A DNA stretch of 7,703 bases from Syntrophomonadaceae bacterium (GTDB taxonomy: Bacteria > Bacillota > Dethiobacteria > DTU022): assembly GCA_003558195.1 (NCBI GenBank), contig PWMM01000090.1, positions 1 through 7,703 on the forward strand, given 5' to 3'. The first letter of the stretch is position 1. The number at the start of each line of letters is the position of its first letter. Below, piece by piece: positions 1 to 6,501 of the stretch. The notes beneath the pieces were generated by a model. That model was not told the origin of the DNA, searched no databases, and was given only the letters and a program-made list of their open reading frames with translations. The translations under genes were made by a program, and so were the position numbers.

Positions 1-728
1 GCTCCATTAGCCAGTATCAGGGCAGTATCGTTGGTGGAGGTGTCTCCGTCGACGGTAATAACATTAAATGAGCGGTTCACTGCATCAGTAAATAGCTCTT
101 GCAAAAGAGACCTATCGATTTTAACATCAGTGGTTAAAAAGGCCAGCATGGTTGCCATGTTAGGGCAAATCATTCCCGAACCTTTGGCCATCCCTGCCAG
201 GTGGAAATCACCATCAGGTGTTATGCAACGGTAAGCCGATTGTTTTATTTTTGTATCCGTAGTCATAATTGCTTCAGCTGCATTTTTATCAAAGTCCTCC
301 CCTTCTCCTAATGATTCGAGGGTCCTTTTAAGGCCGGTGTTGATCTTTTTCATATCCAGTGGCACGCCAATCACACCGGTTGAACAAACCATGACCTGTG
401 AAGAATCAAGGTGCCCCTTGTAAGAAGCACTGTTTTCAGCCATTGCCCAGGCATCACGCCTACCCTGATCTCCGGTGCAGGCATTGGCATTACCGCTATT
501 AATTATAACCAGTTGGATCGGATTAGTAAGGTTAGCCTGGCATTGTTTTACCGGGGCAGCACAAACCAGGTTGCGAGTAAAAACCCCCGCCGTTTGAGCT
601 TCATATTCAGTAAATATTGCCGCCAGGTCTTTTTTCCCGTTTTTCAAGCCGCATGATATACCAGAAGCTTTAAAGCCATCTGGTACGGTAACGCCTCTTC
701 CTTCCAGTTTAACCCATTTGTCTTTCAT
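1..728 (-). CDS. argJ: Arginine biosynthesis protein ArgJ (glutamate N-acetyltransferase), partial at 3' end
   Basis: ArgJ moves the acetyl group from N-acetylornithine to glutamate, recycling it in cytoplasmic arginine synthesis; bifunctional forms also acetylate glutamate with acetyl-CoA. The first 242 residues are visible and the C-terminal part lies beyond base 1. Family landmarks are clear: NSGNANACTG (77-86), the STGVIG oxyanion segment (116-121, Thr117-Gly118), AKGSGMI (181-187), and NMATML, where the precursor self-cleaves between Ala192 and Thr193 so that Thr193 becomes the N-terminal nucleophile of the beta chain. TVDGDTSTND (225-234) follows. The ATG at 728 is preceded by a strong site (AAGGAGGG, 7 nt away), and residues after it match the family N terminus. 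It lies 149 nt after argC on the same strand, so it is part of an arg operon. Whether this is the mono- or bifunctional type cannot be decided here. Confidence 0.95.
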   Translation of the reverse strand, partial: MKDKWVKLEGRGVTVPDGFKASGISCGLKNGKKDLAAIFTEYEAQTAGVFTRNLVCAAPVKQCQANLTNPIQLVIINSGNANACTGDQGRRDAWAMAENSASYKGHLDSSQVMVCSTGVIGVPLDMKKINTGLKRTLESLGEGEDFDKNAAEAIMTTDTKIKQSAYRCITPDGDFHLAGMAKGSGMICPNMATMLAFLTTDVKIDRSLLQELFTDAVNRSFNVITVDGDTSTNDTALILANG

Positions 729-823
729 AGACTAGCCCTCCTTAAGAGTTCACTTCACCAGGGGTATTTACCCTGAGATTTAAGGTAATTTTAACTCCAA
801 TGCATGCTCTTTAAGATGTCCGC

Positions 824-855
824 CTCTTTATAACGAATTCTCATTATAACGAATT
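824..855. repeat. 16-bp tandem direct repeat, two copies, in the argC-argJ spacer
   Basis: Bases 824-839 and 840-855 are adjacent copies of the same 16-mer differing only at the fourth base (T at 827, A at 843). The shared core is TTATAACGAATT. Read on the minus strand, each copy contains a -10-like hexamer (TATAAT in the copy nearer argC, TATAAA in the other). No coding region covers it. It could be a chance duplication, a doubled promoter element or a pair of protein-binding sites one and a half helical turns apart. It does not match the ArgR box well. Confidence 0.75.
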
Positions 856-871
856 GGTCCGGAGCTCTAAA
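843..871 (-). promoter_or_regulatory. Possible internal promoter for argJ
   Basis: On the minus strand, TTTAGA (871-866, four of six matches to the -35 consensus) is followed after exactly 17 nt by a perfect TATAAT (848-843). It lies just past the argC stop and about 115 nt before the argJ start. This could let argJ and later genes be transcribed independently of the T-box in front of argC. AT-rich sequence and the tandem repeat make chance matches more likely, so this is tentative. Confidence 0.35.
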
Positions 872-877
872 CATCTT

Positions 878-1912
878 TTAGAAAGGCAGCTGCTCCAAAC
901 CGGTATTTTCTTTATAACCGAGCATGATGTTCATATTCTGGACTGCCTGACCAGCTGCCCCTTTTACAAGGTTATCAATGGCTGATATGACAACCAGGCG
1001 TCCAGTGCGCTGATCAAGTTTCAAACCGATATCAATGTAATTACTACCTCGCACAAAGCGAGTTTCTGGCATCGTTTTTTCATCCATAATCCTGACAAAA
1101 GGGCACTCTTTGTAATAATTAAGATATAGAGTCCTTAGCTCCTGCTCTGATTTCAGTGATGTCAGGTTCAGGTAAATAGTGCTTAAAATACCCCTGATCA
1201 TAGGTACAAGGTGCGGGGTAAATGTAACAACCGTATTGCTGTCCCCCAGTTTGCTAAGTTCTTGCTCGATCTCCGGGGTATGCTGATGGCTTGCCACCCG
1301 GTATGCTTTAAAATTCTCTGTGCAATCCGGAAAATGAAAGGCTTGTTTTGGGACTCTCCCCGCACCTGAGACACCAGACTTTGCATCAACAATGATACTG
1401 TTAACTTCAACTAAACTATTATCCTTTAAAGGAGCCAAAGCCAGGATAATGCTGGTTGGATAACAGCCCGGGTTAGCGATTAATTGTCCTTTAGCAACCC
1501 TCTCTTTATTAAGCTCCGTTAAACCGTAAATTGCTTCGCCCAAGATTGTGGGAGCGGGATGATCATAGCCGTACCATTGTTTATAGAGCTCCTTTTTCCT
1601 AAGCCTAAAATCAGCGCTTAAATCGATCACTTTGAAACTATTCGCAAGCAGCTCAGGTACAATTTGCAATGAGCGCCCATGAGGCAGGGCACAAAATACA
1701 ATTTCTACATCAGGCGGTATTGCTTCCACCTGCATCCGGTTAAGGATTAAATCCTCTCTTCCGCGAAATTGCGGATGGATCTCACTTAAAGCATTACCGG
1801 CTTGAGATTCTGAACCTGCAAATATTAGCTCCACTTCTGGATGATTATTAAGCAGGCGGATTAGCTCTATGCCGGTATAGCCGGTTGCTCCCAAGATAGC
1901 AACCCTGGTCAT
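878..1912 (-). CDS. argC: N-acetyl-gamma-glutamyl-phosphate reductase
   Basis: ArgC catalyses the NADPH-dependent reductive dephosphorylation of N-acetylglutamyl-5-phosphate to N-acetylglutamate semialdehyde, the third step of arginine synthesis, in the cytoplasm. The 344-residue product has the usual length. It opens with the Rossmann nucleotide-binding loop GATGYTG (8-14). The catalytic cysteine is Cys150 in NPGCYPTS, and the general acid/base histidine is His211 in SHQHTPEIEQ; KSGVSGAGR (178-186) is also typical of the family. The ATG at 1912 follows AAGGAGG with an 8-nt gap. It is the first gene after the T-box leader and its terminator, so its expression should rise when arginyl-tRNA is scarce. 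argJ follows 149 nt downstream. No missing key residues were seen. Confidence 0.97.
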   Translation of the reverse strand: MTRVAILGATGYTGIELIRLLNNHPEVELIFAGSESQAGNALSEIHPQFRGREDLILNRMQVEAIPPDVEIVFCALPHGRSLQIVPELLANSFKVIDLSADFRLRKKELYKQWYGYDHPAPTILGEAIYGLTELNKERVAKGQLIANPGCYPTSIILALAPLKDNSLVEVNSIIVDAKSGVSGAGRVPKQAFHFPDCTENFKAYRVASHQHTPEIEQELSKLGDSNTVVTFTPHLVPMIRGILSTIYLNLTSLKSEQELRTLYLNYYKECPFVRIMDEKTMPETRFVRGSNYIDIGLKLDQRTGRLVVISAIDNLVKGAAGQAVQNMNIMLGYKENTGLEQLPF

Positions 1913-1927
1913 AATTATTACCTCCTT

Positions 1928-1965
1928 AATTATAAAAGCCCCTCATCCATTAAAGGACGAGAGGC
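1928..1965 (-). terminator. T-box regulated intrinsic terminator before argC
   Basis: On the minus strand an 11-bp stem (5' arm 1965-1955, 3' arm 1948-1938, with two or three G-U pairs) encloses a 6-nt loop and is followed by TTTTATAATT (1937-1928). The 5' arm shares bases 1965-1955 with the 3' half of the antiterminator, so the two structures exclude each other, as in known T-box leaders. The argC ribosome binding site begins immediately after it. Confidence 0.88.
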
Positions 1966-2211
1966 TCGCGGTACCACCTTTATTGACTGGCAAATATTTG
2001 CCAATCCTCTTTACCGTTTTCACGAAAAACGGCCTTGATAACGGTATAAAACCGGGTCAGCCTACTCACCGGCTTTTTGCCGGCTTCAACTGCCATTTCC
2101 GGGGTGCGCTTCACCGTTTGCTTCAGGTCCGGGCTTTCACCAACCCCGGCTCGCTTCTACCCTCACAATACGGTTACTCTCCCCATCATCAAATAAGAGC
2201 TTATAATATTA
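1928..2211 (-). promoter_or_regulatory. T-box riboswitch leader of argC, probable arginine specificity (CGC specifier)
   Basis: This RNA leader should bind uncharged tRNA and so permit transcription of argC. The antiterminator is textbook: helix UAAAGG/CCUUUA (1982-1977 with 1956-1951), bulge UGGUACC (1976-1970), helix GCGAG/CUCGU (1969-1965 with 1961-1957). The UGGU would pair with a tRNA ending ACCA. Stem I is also recognisable: basal GGGG/CCCC (2184-2181 with 2104-2101), the AGAGUA internal-loop strand (2180-2175), ACCGU/ACGGU above it (2174-2170 with 2117-2113), and a distal AG bulge and loop containing GGUUGGUGAAA. The 3' strand of the specifier loop is GAAGCGCA (2112-2105). CGC (2108-2106) followed by A is the best specifier, an arginine codon, which agrees with argC downstream. 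Hairpins at 2083-2069, 2032-2014 and 2003-1988 lie between Stem I and the antiterminator. The T-box call is firm; the specifier assignment is inferred from the hand-drawn fold. The 5' boundary is set from the predicted promoter. Confidence 0.93.
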
Positions 2212-2217
2212 ACCAAT

Positions 2218-2245
2218 AGTTTACCACACCGTTTACTAAAGTCAA
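2218..2245 (-). promoter_or_regulatory. Probable promoter of the arg operon (argC T-box leader)
   Basis: On the minus strand TTGACT (2245-2240, five of six matches to the -35 consensus) and TAAACT (2223-2218, four of six to the -10) are separated by 16 nt. Transcription would begin near 2211, about 20 nt before the first T-box Stem I bases, leaving a leader of roughly 300 nt before argC. This position is what the T-box requires, which strengthens a moderate sequence match. It lies 27 nt past the stop of the upstream carboxyltransferase gene. Confidence 0.6.
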
Positions 2246-2247
2246 GG

Positions 2248-2263
2248 GGTATTTTAAAATACC
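2248..2263. repeat. Perfect 16-bp palindrome upstream of the argC promoter
   Basis: GGTATTTTAAAATACC reads identically on both strands. It lies 8 nt after the mmdA stop and ends 3 nt before the -35 hexamer of the arg promoter. It has no loop to speak of and no T-tract on the minus strand, so it is a poor intrinsic terminator. It could be an operator or a weak mmdA transcript end. It does not match the ArgR box pattern. Confidence 0.6.
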
Positions 2264-2271
2264 ATAAAATC

Positions 2272-3813
2272 TTACAGTGGGATATTACCATGTTTGCGCA
2301 TCAAACGCTGCTCTCGTTTATTACCGACCATTTGCAGGCTGCGAATTAAATATGCCCTGGTCTGGCGGGGATCGATTACTTCATCAATCCAGCCCCGGGC
2401 TGCAGCAATATAAGGATTAGCGTATTTATCCCGGTAACGATCAACCAGTTCCTGCCTTTTCTGAACTTTATCTTCAGCCTCTTCCAGCTCTTTGCGATTA
2501 ACAATATTAACCGCGCCTTCAGGTCCCATCACGGCGATCTCGGCTGTAGGCCAGGCCAGGCAGACATCGGCGCCCAGAGATCTGGAATTCATTGCAATAT
2601 AGGCTCCGCCGTATGCTTTACGTAATATTACTGATACCTGCGGCACTGTAGCTTCTGAATATGCATATAAAACTTTGGCACCGTGGCGGATCACCCCGCC
2701 CCATTCCTGTTCAACTCCCGGTAAGTAGCCCGGCACATCAACAAATGTTACTAAAGGAAGGTTAAAAGCATCACAAAAACGGACAAAACGGGAAATTTTA
2801 TCAGATGAATTCACGTCCAGGCACCCGGATTTAAACTGGGGCTGATTGGCAATGATTCCCACAGGTTGCCCATTCAATCGGGCAAAAGCTACAACTGCAT
2901 TAGGAGCGTATCCTTTATGCACTTCCACCATTTCGCTACCATCAACAACCCTTTTAATAACATCCCGGACATCATAAGAGCGATTGGGGTTGTCAGGCAT
3001 GATAGTGGTTAATTCTTCCTGGCTTAATTCAGGTTCTTTGCTCTCAAGTACCGGCGGATCATCAACATTATTTGAAGGCAGATAGCCAATTAGAGCGCGA
3101 ATCTGGGCAAAGCAATCTTCCTCATCTTCAGCGAAGAAATGAGCAACACCGCTGGTTTCATTATGGGTTGCCGCTCCTCCCAGTTCTTCAGGCGTTACTT
3201 TTTCACCCGTTACTGCTTCAATAACTTGCGGGCCGGTAATAAACATATTGCTGGTTTTATCTACCATGAAAACAAAATCAGTGATTGCCGGAGAATAAAC
3301 AGCACCTCCGGCGCAAGGTCCCATAATAACAGATATTTGGGGAATGACTCCTGAGCAAAGGGTATTGCGATAAAATATATTACCATATCCATTAAGGGCA
3401 TAAACTCCTTCCTGGATACGGGCACCGCCAGAATCATTTAATCCGATCACCGGATTACCATTTTTAGCAGCCAGGTCTAGAACCCGGCAAATTTTATTGG
3501 CATGTACTTCACTTAATGAACCGCCGGCTACGGTAAAATCCTGGGCATAAACATAAATCTGACGCCCGGCAACCGTACCATATCCGGTCACTACACCTTC
3601 ACCGGGGTTAGGATAATCAAGGCTACTGGCGTCTTCCAGCCCGGTTTGTGAGAAAGTACCTATTTCGACAAAGCTACCTTCATCCAAAAGCTTTAACAGT
3701 CGTTCCCGGGCGGTTAGCTTGCCTTTCTCGTGCTGGGCATCAACACGCCCTTCTCCTCCACCGGATATAGTAAAGCTGCGTCTTTCTTCAAGATGTTTCA
3801 ATTTGTCATCCAT
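2272..3813 (-). CDS. mmdA: Biotin-dependent carboxyltransferase subunit (methylmalonyl-CoA decarboxylase alpha / propionyl-CoA carboxylase beta / transcarboxylase 12S type)
   Basis: This 513-residue protein belongs to the acyl-CoA carboxyltransferase family and moves carboxyl between (S)-methylmalonyl-CoA and carboxybiotin on a partner carrier protein. Two crotonase-like halves are visible. The N-terminal half has GGGEGRVDAQHEKGKLTARER (18-38) at its start, GGARIQEG (129-136) and GPCAGGAVYSP (165-175). The C-terminal half has DVPGYLPGVEQEWGG (359-373), RKAYGGAYIAM (398-408) and WPTAEIAVMGPEGA (421-434). Length is normal. I chose ATG at 3813, preceded by GGTGAT, over a GTG nine bases upstream with no better site. 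It is the last gene of the methylmalonyl-CoA cluster, 54 nt after the epimerase. No biotin carrier, biotin carboxylase or membrane decarboxylase subunit is adjacent, so decarboxylase, carboxylase and transcarboxylase roles cannot be separated. Position 406 is Ile where PccB-type enzymes have Asp. Confidence 0.92.
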   Translation of the reverse strand: MDDKLKHLEERRSFTISGGGEGRVDAQHEKGKLTARERLLKLLDEGSFVEIGTFSQTGLEDASSLDYPNPGEGVVTGYGTVAGRQIYVYAQDFTVAGGSLSEVHANKICRVLDLAAKNGNPVIGLNDSGGARIQEGVYALNGYGNIFYRNTLCSGVIPQISVIMGPCAGGAVYSPAITDFVFMVDKTSNMFITGPQVIEAVTGEKVTPEELGGAATHNETSGVAHFFAEDEEDCFAQIRALIGYLPSNNVDDPPVLESKEPELSQEELTTIMPDNPNRSYDVRDVIKRVVDGSEMVEVHKGYAPNAVVAFARLNGQPVGIIANQPQFKSGCLDVNSSDKISRFVRFCDAFNLPLVTFVDVPGYLPGVEQEWGGVIRHGAKVLYAYSEATVPQVSVILRKAYGGAYIAMNSRSLGADVCLAWPTAEIAVMGPEGAVNIVNRKELEEAEDKVQKRQELVDRYRDKYANPYIAAARGWIDEVIDPRQTRAYLIRSLQMVGNKREQRLMRKHGNIPL

Positions 3814-3867
3814 TACAATCACCGCTTTCTGCAGAATAAATATATAACGCTTAGTTCTAAAAAATAC

Positions 3868-4266
3868 TTAATGCTCACAGAGCTCTATCAAAACCCCGCC
3901 GGTAGATTTTGGGTGCAAAAAAGCAACCTTAGCACCACCAGCTCCTTTGCGGGGCTCTTGATCAATTAATTCAATCCCTTCTTCTTTTAGCTGTTTCAAT
4001 TTGCCTTCCAGGTCACTTACGTTAAAAGAGATATGATGAATACCTTCACCCTTTTTAGCTATGAATTTACCCACTGGACCGCAAGGATCAGTTGGTTCTA
4101 GCAGCTCTAAATTAGTCTCTTTAACCGGTATGAAAGCTACTTTTACTTTTTGTTGATCAACCTCCTCAATCCCTTTAATTTTTAAACCAAGTTGATCCCG
4201 GTATAAACGGATAGCCTGATTTAAATCCTTAACTGCTATACCAATATGATCAATTTTTTCAAACAA
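3868..4266 (-). CDS. mce: Methylmalonyl-CoA epimerase (vicinal oxygen chelate family)
   Basis: The enzyme interconverts (R)- and (S)-methylmalonyl-CoA, joining the mutase, which uses the R form, to the biotin enzyme, which uses the S form. The 132-residue product has the two glyoxalase-like halves of the family. DHIGIAV (6-12) supplies metal ligand His7; LELLEP (53-58) the probable ligand Glu54; EGIHHISF (74-81) a histidine ligand at 77 or 78; and GGVLIELCE (123-131) Glu128. The frame is open further upstream to a TTG at 4323 inside the mutase small-subunit gene, but that adds a non-family tail with no good ribosome site. The TTG at 4266 gives the family start MFEKIDHIGIAV and has AGGGG 8 nt upstream, leaving a 16-nt gap after the preceding stop. 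Gene placement between mutase and carboxyltransferase agrees with the function. Confidence 0.95.
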   Translation of the reverse strand: MFEKIDHIGIAVKDLNQAIRLYRDQLGLKIKGIEEVDQQKVKVAFIPVKETNLELLEPTDPCGPVGKFIAKKGEGIHHISFNVSDLEGKLKQLKEEGIELIDQEPRKGAGGAKVAFLHPKSTGGVLIELCEH

Positions 4267-4282
4267 AGCATTATCCCCTGCC

Positions 4283-4687
4283 TTATTTATTATCTCCCAT
4301 TTTTTGTTTAATAAAACTAACAATCTTTTCAGTAGACGTGCCGGGAGAAAAAACTTCAGCGATTCCTTTTTCTTTTAAATAAAGAGTATCCTCTTTAGGA
4401 ATAATCCCGCCAACAATGACAATTATATCATGGCTTTCCTGTTCATGCAGCATTTCTAAAATTGGCGGCAATAACTGCATATGCGCCCCGGATAGAATAC
4501 TAAGCCCAATAACCTGCACATCTTCCTGCAAAGCAGTTTCCACAATCTGCTCCGGGGTCTGCCTCAATCCGGTATAGATAACTTCCATACCCGCATCCCG
4601 CAAAGCTTGAGCAACCACTTTTGCTCCGCGATCGTGCCCGTCCAGGCCTACTTTCCCTACCAGCACTCGCACCGGCTTACTTGCCAT
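4283..4687 (-). CDS. Methylmalonyl-CoA mutase, small (cobalamin-binding) subunit
   Basis: This 134-residue protein is the B12-binding half of a two-part methylmalonyl-CoA mutase. It matches the C-terminal domain of single-chain mutases. The base-off/His-on cobalamin motif is complete: Asp16-x-His18-x-x-Gly21 in GLDGHDRG, where His18 is the lower cobalt ligand, then the S-x-L motif at Ser63-Ile-Leu65, and the GG pair at 93-94 in IVGGIIP. EVFSPGTS (111-118) completes the Rossmann-like fold. ATG at 4687 is preceded by AAGGAGG with about a 9-nt gap. It lies 64 nt after the large-subunit gene and 16 nt before the epimerase start. The meaB/argK GTPase that often protects or loads this enzyme is not next to it. 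Confidence 0.95.
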   Translation of the reverse strand: MASKPVRVLVGKVGLDGHDRGAKVVAQALRDAGMEVIYTGLRQTPEQIVETALQEDVQVIGLSILSGAHMQLLPPILEMLHEQESHDIIVIVGGIIPKEDTLYLKEKGIAEVFSPGTSTEKIVSFIKQKMGDNK

Positions 4688-4751
4688 AAAACTATTCCTC
4701 CTTCAACAATGGGGATCCATATACCAGTTTTTCCTTTGAGTAATCAAGTAT

Positions 4752-6425
4752 TTATAAATTGATCTGTTGCTGATATTCCCCAAAAACATCTCTTAGCGCT
4801 CCACATATTTCACCAAGGGTAGCATAGACTTTGACAGCAGATAGAATATGGGGCATCAGGTTTTCTTCTCCCCGCGCCGCTTTACGTAAATTTTGTAATG
4901 AAGAAGCTACCTTATCCTGGTTTCTGCTCAGGCGTAATTCTTTTAACCTTTCTAACTGGCGCCTGCTGGTGGCGGGATCCATTTTTAAAAGATCTATTGG
5001 CTTTTCCTCACCTTCAGTAAAACGATTAACACCAACAACAATTCGTTTTTGTTCTTCAACTTCTTTCTGATACTGGTAAGCACTGGCCTGAATCTCCTGC
5101 TGTATAAAGCCTTTATTAATTGCCTCTACCGCACCGCCGATTTCATCAATGCTCTCAATATAAGAGTTAACCTGTTTTTCTAAGAGATCGGTCAACTCTT
5201 CGATATAATAAGACCCACCGAGTGGATCAACCGTATCAGTAACTCCAATTTCATGGGCAATTACCTGCTGGGTCCGCAAGGCAAGCTGAACCGAATGCTC
5301 ACTGGGCAAAGCCAGGGCTTCATCCCTGGAATTAGTATGCAGCGATTGGGTGCCTCCTAAAACTGCGCTTAAAGCCTGGAAAGCTACCCGCATTAAATTT
5401 ACATCCGGCTGCTGAGCTGTTAACGTACAACCTGCAGTTTGGGTATGAAAGCGAAGCGTCATGGAACGGGGATCTTCTGCTCCGAACCGTTCCTTCATCA
5501 AGCGGGCCCAAATCCTTCTTGCCGCTCTAAACTTGGCTACTTCTTCAAAAAAATTAGAGTGAGCATTGAAAAAAAATGAAAGTCGCGGGGCAAATTGATC
5601 AACTTTCATGCCTGCTTTAAGAGCTGCTTCCACGTAAGCTATGGCATTACTGAGCGTAAAGGCTACTTCCTGCACTGCATTTGAACCTGCTTCCCTGATA
5701 TGGTAACCACTAATACTGATCGGATTCCAACTGGGCACCTTTTCACCGGCAAAAGCAAGAATATCAACGACCAGTCGCATCGATTCTTTAGGCGGAAAAA
5801 TATAAGTGCCCCGTGCCACATATTCTTTGAGGATATCGTTTTGGATTGTCCCCTTAAGTTTATCCGGTGCAACACCCTGTTTTTCTGCCACAGCCAGGTA
5901 CATGGCTAGAAGAACTGCTGCCGGGGCATTGATTGTCATCGAAGTGCTCACCTGATCTAAAGGGATCTGATTCATGAGGATTTCCATATCCACAAGTGAG
6001 TCAATAGCAACTCCCACTTTGCCAACTTCGCCCCGCGCCAGGAGGTGGTCAGAATCATAACCAACCTGTGTCGGCAGATCGAAAGCTACACTTAAACCAG
6101 TTTGACCTTGTTCTAAAAGGTATCGAAACCGCTTGTTGGTTTCTTCGGCGCTGCCATACCCGGCATACTGGCGGATGGTCCAAAGTCTCCCTCGGTACAT
6201 TGTGGGTTGAATGCCCCTGGTAAAAGGATATTCTCCAGGCCAGTTTAACTGGTTCAAATAATCAAAACTGCCCATGGTGATAGGATCGTAAATCTTCTCT
6301 AACTGATGACCGGAATCAAGCTTAAAATCTTTACGTTCAGGATGCTTGTCCAGGGTTTTACTAACTAGATCTTCCCAGGCCTTTTTAGCTTTGCCAAGTA
6401 GGTCACTGTTGTTATAATCAGTCAA
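4752..6425 (-). CDS. Methylmalonyl-CoA mutase, large (catalytic) subunit
   Basis: It catalyses the adenosylcobalamin-dependent rearrangement between succinyl-CoA and (R)-methylmalonyl-CoA. At 557 residues it holds the substrate-binding TIM barrel and linker only, without the B12 domain, which is encoded separately by the next gene. Compared with the Propionibacterium enzyme, the expected substrate residues are visible: Arg85 and Tyr87 in WTIRQYAG, Gln195 in TIQNDILKE, Arg205 in YVARGTYIFPP and His242 in ISGYH. The Tyr plus Arg pair is that of methylmalonyl-CoA mutase; isobutyryl-CoA mutases carry Phe and Gln there. GGTQSLHTNS and DTVDPLGGSYY are further family signatures. The start is TTG at 6425, preceded by GGAGAGGAGGGG with an 8-nt gap; no in-frame ATG fits better. 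It follows sucD by 76 nt in the same probable operon. Confidence 0.96.
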   Translation of the reverse strand: MTDYNNSDLLGKAKKAWEDLVSKTLDKHPERKDFKLDSGHQLEKIYDPITMGSFDYLNQLNWPGEYPFTRGIQPTMYRGRLWTIRQYAGYGSAEETNKRFRYLLEQGQTGLSVAFDLPTQVGYDSDHLLARGEVGKVGVAIDSLVDMEILMNQIPLDQVSTSMTINAPAAVLLAMYLAVAEKQGVAPDKLKGTIQNDILKEYVARGTYIFPPKESMRLVVDILAFAGEKVPSWNPISISGYHIREAGSNAVQEVAFTLSNAIAYVEAALKAGMKVDQFAPRLSFFFNAHSNFFEEVAKFRAARRIWARLMKERFGAEDPRSMTLRFHTQTAGCTLTAQQPDVNLMRVAFQALSAVLGGTQSLHTNSRDEALALPSEHSVQLALRTQQVIAHEIGVTDTVDPLGGSYYIEELTDLLEKQVNSYIESIDEIGGAVEAINKGFIQQEIQASAYQYQKEVEEQKRIVVGVNRFTEGEEKPIDLLKMDPATSRRQLERLKELRLSRNQDKVASSLQNLRKAARGEENLMPHILSAVKVYATLGEICGALRDVFGEYQQQINL

Positions 6426-6501
6426 TATACCAACCCCTCCTCTCCTATAATTAACTGATAGCGGTTTCAGATTATTTAACCGGCATCTTTTAAGGTCAGA
6501 A

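Noticed and set aside
31..656. Two plus-strand open frames opposite argJ
   Set aside because: They are antisense shadows of a well-conserved argJ frame that stays open to the window edge; no ribosome sites or recognisable motifs.
759..775. Hairpin CAGGG/CCCTG in the argJ leader
   Set aside because: Short, lacks a T-tract, and ends well before the argJ ribosome site; no evidence for a regulatory role.
729..877. ArgR operator (ARG box) in the argC-argJ spacer
   Set aside because: I looked for TGAAT-like and ATTCA-like half sites in proper spacing and found no convincing pair.
1983..2219. A 78-codon open frame on the plus strand in the region before argC
   Set aside because: It runs antisense through the T-box leader, matches no protein I recognise, and its composition is explained by the RNA structure.
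3814..3822. GTG start for the carboxyltransferase at 3822
   Set aside because: The ATG at 3813 is spaced properly after GGTGAT and fits the family N terminus; the GTG overlaps that ribosome site. The difference is only three residues, so it is not certain.
4267..4323. Upstream extension of the epimerase to a TTG at 4323
   Set aside because: The extra residues do not resemble the family, the site overlaps the mutase small-subunit gene, and a better ribosome site precedes TTG at 4266.
6455..6482. Weak inverted repeat (CGGTT/AACCG) in the sucD-mutase gap
   Set aside because: Five pairs around an 11-nt loop with no T-tract; expected by chance.
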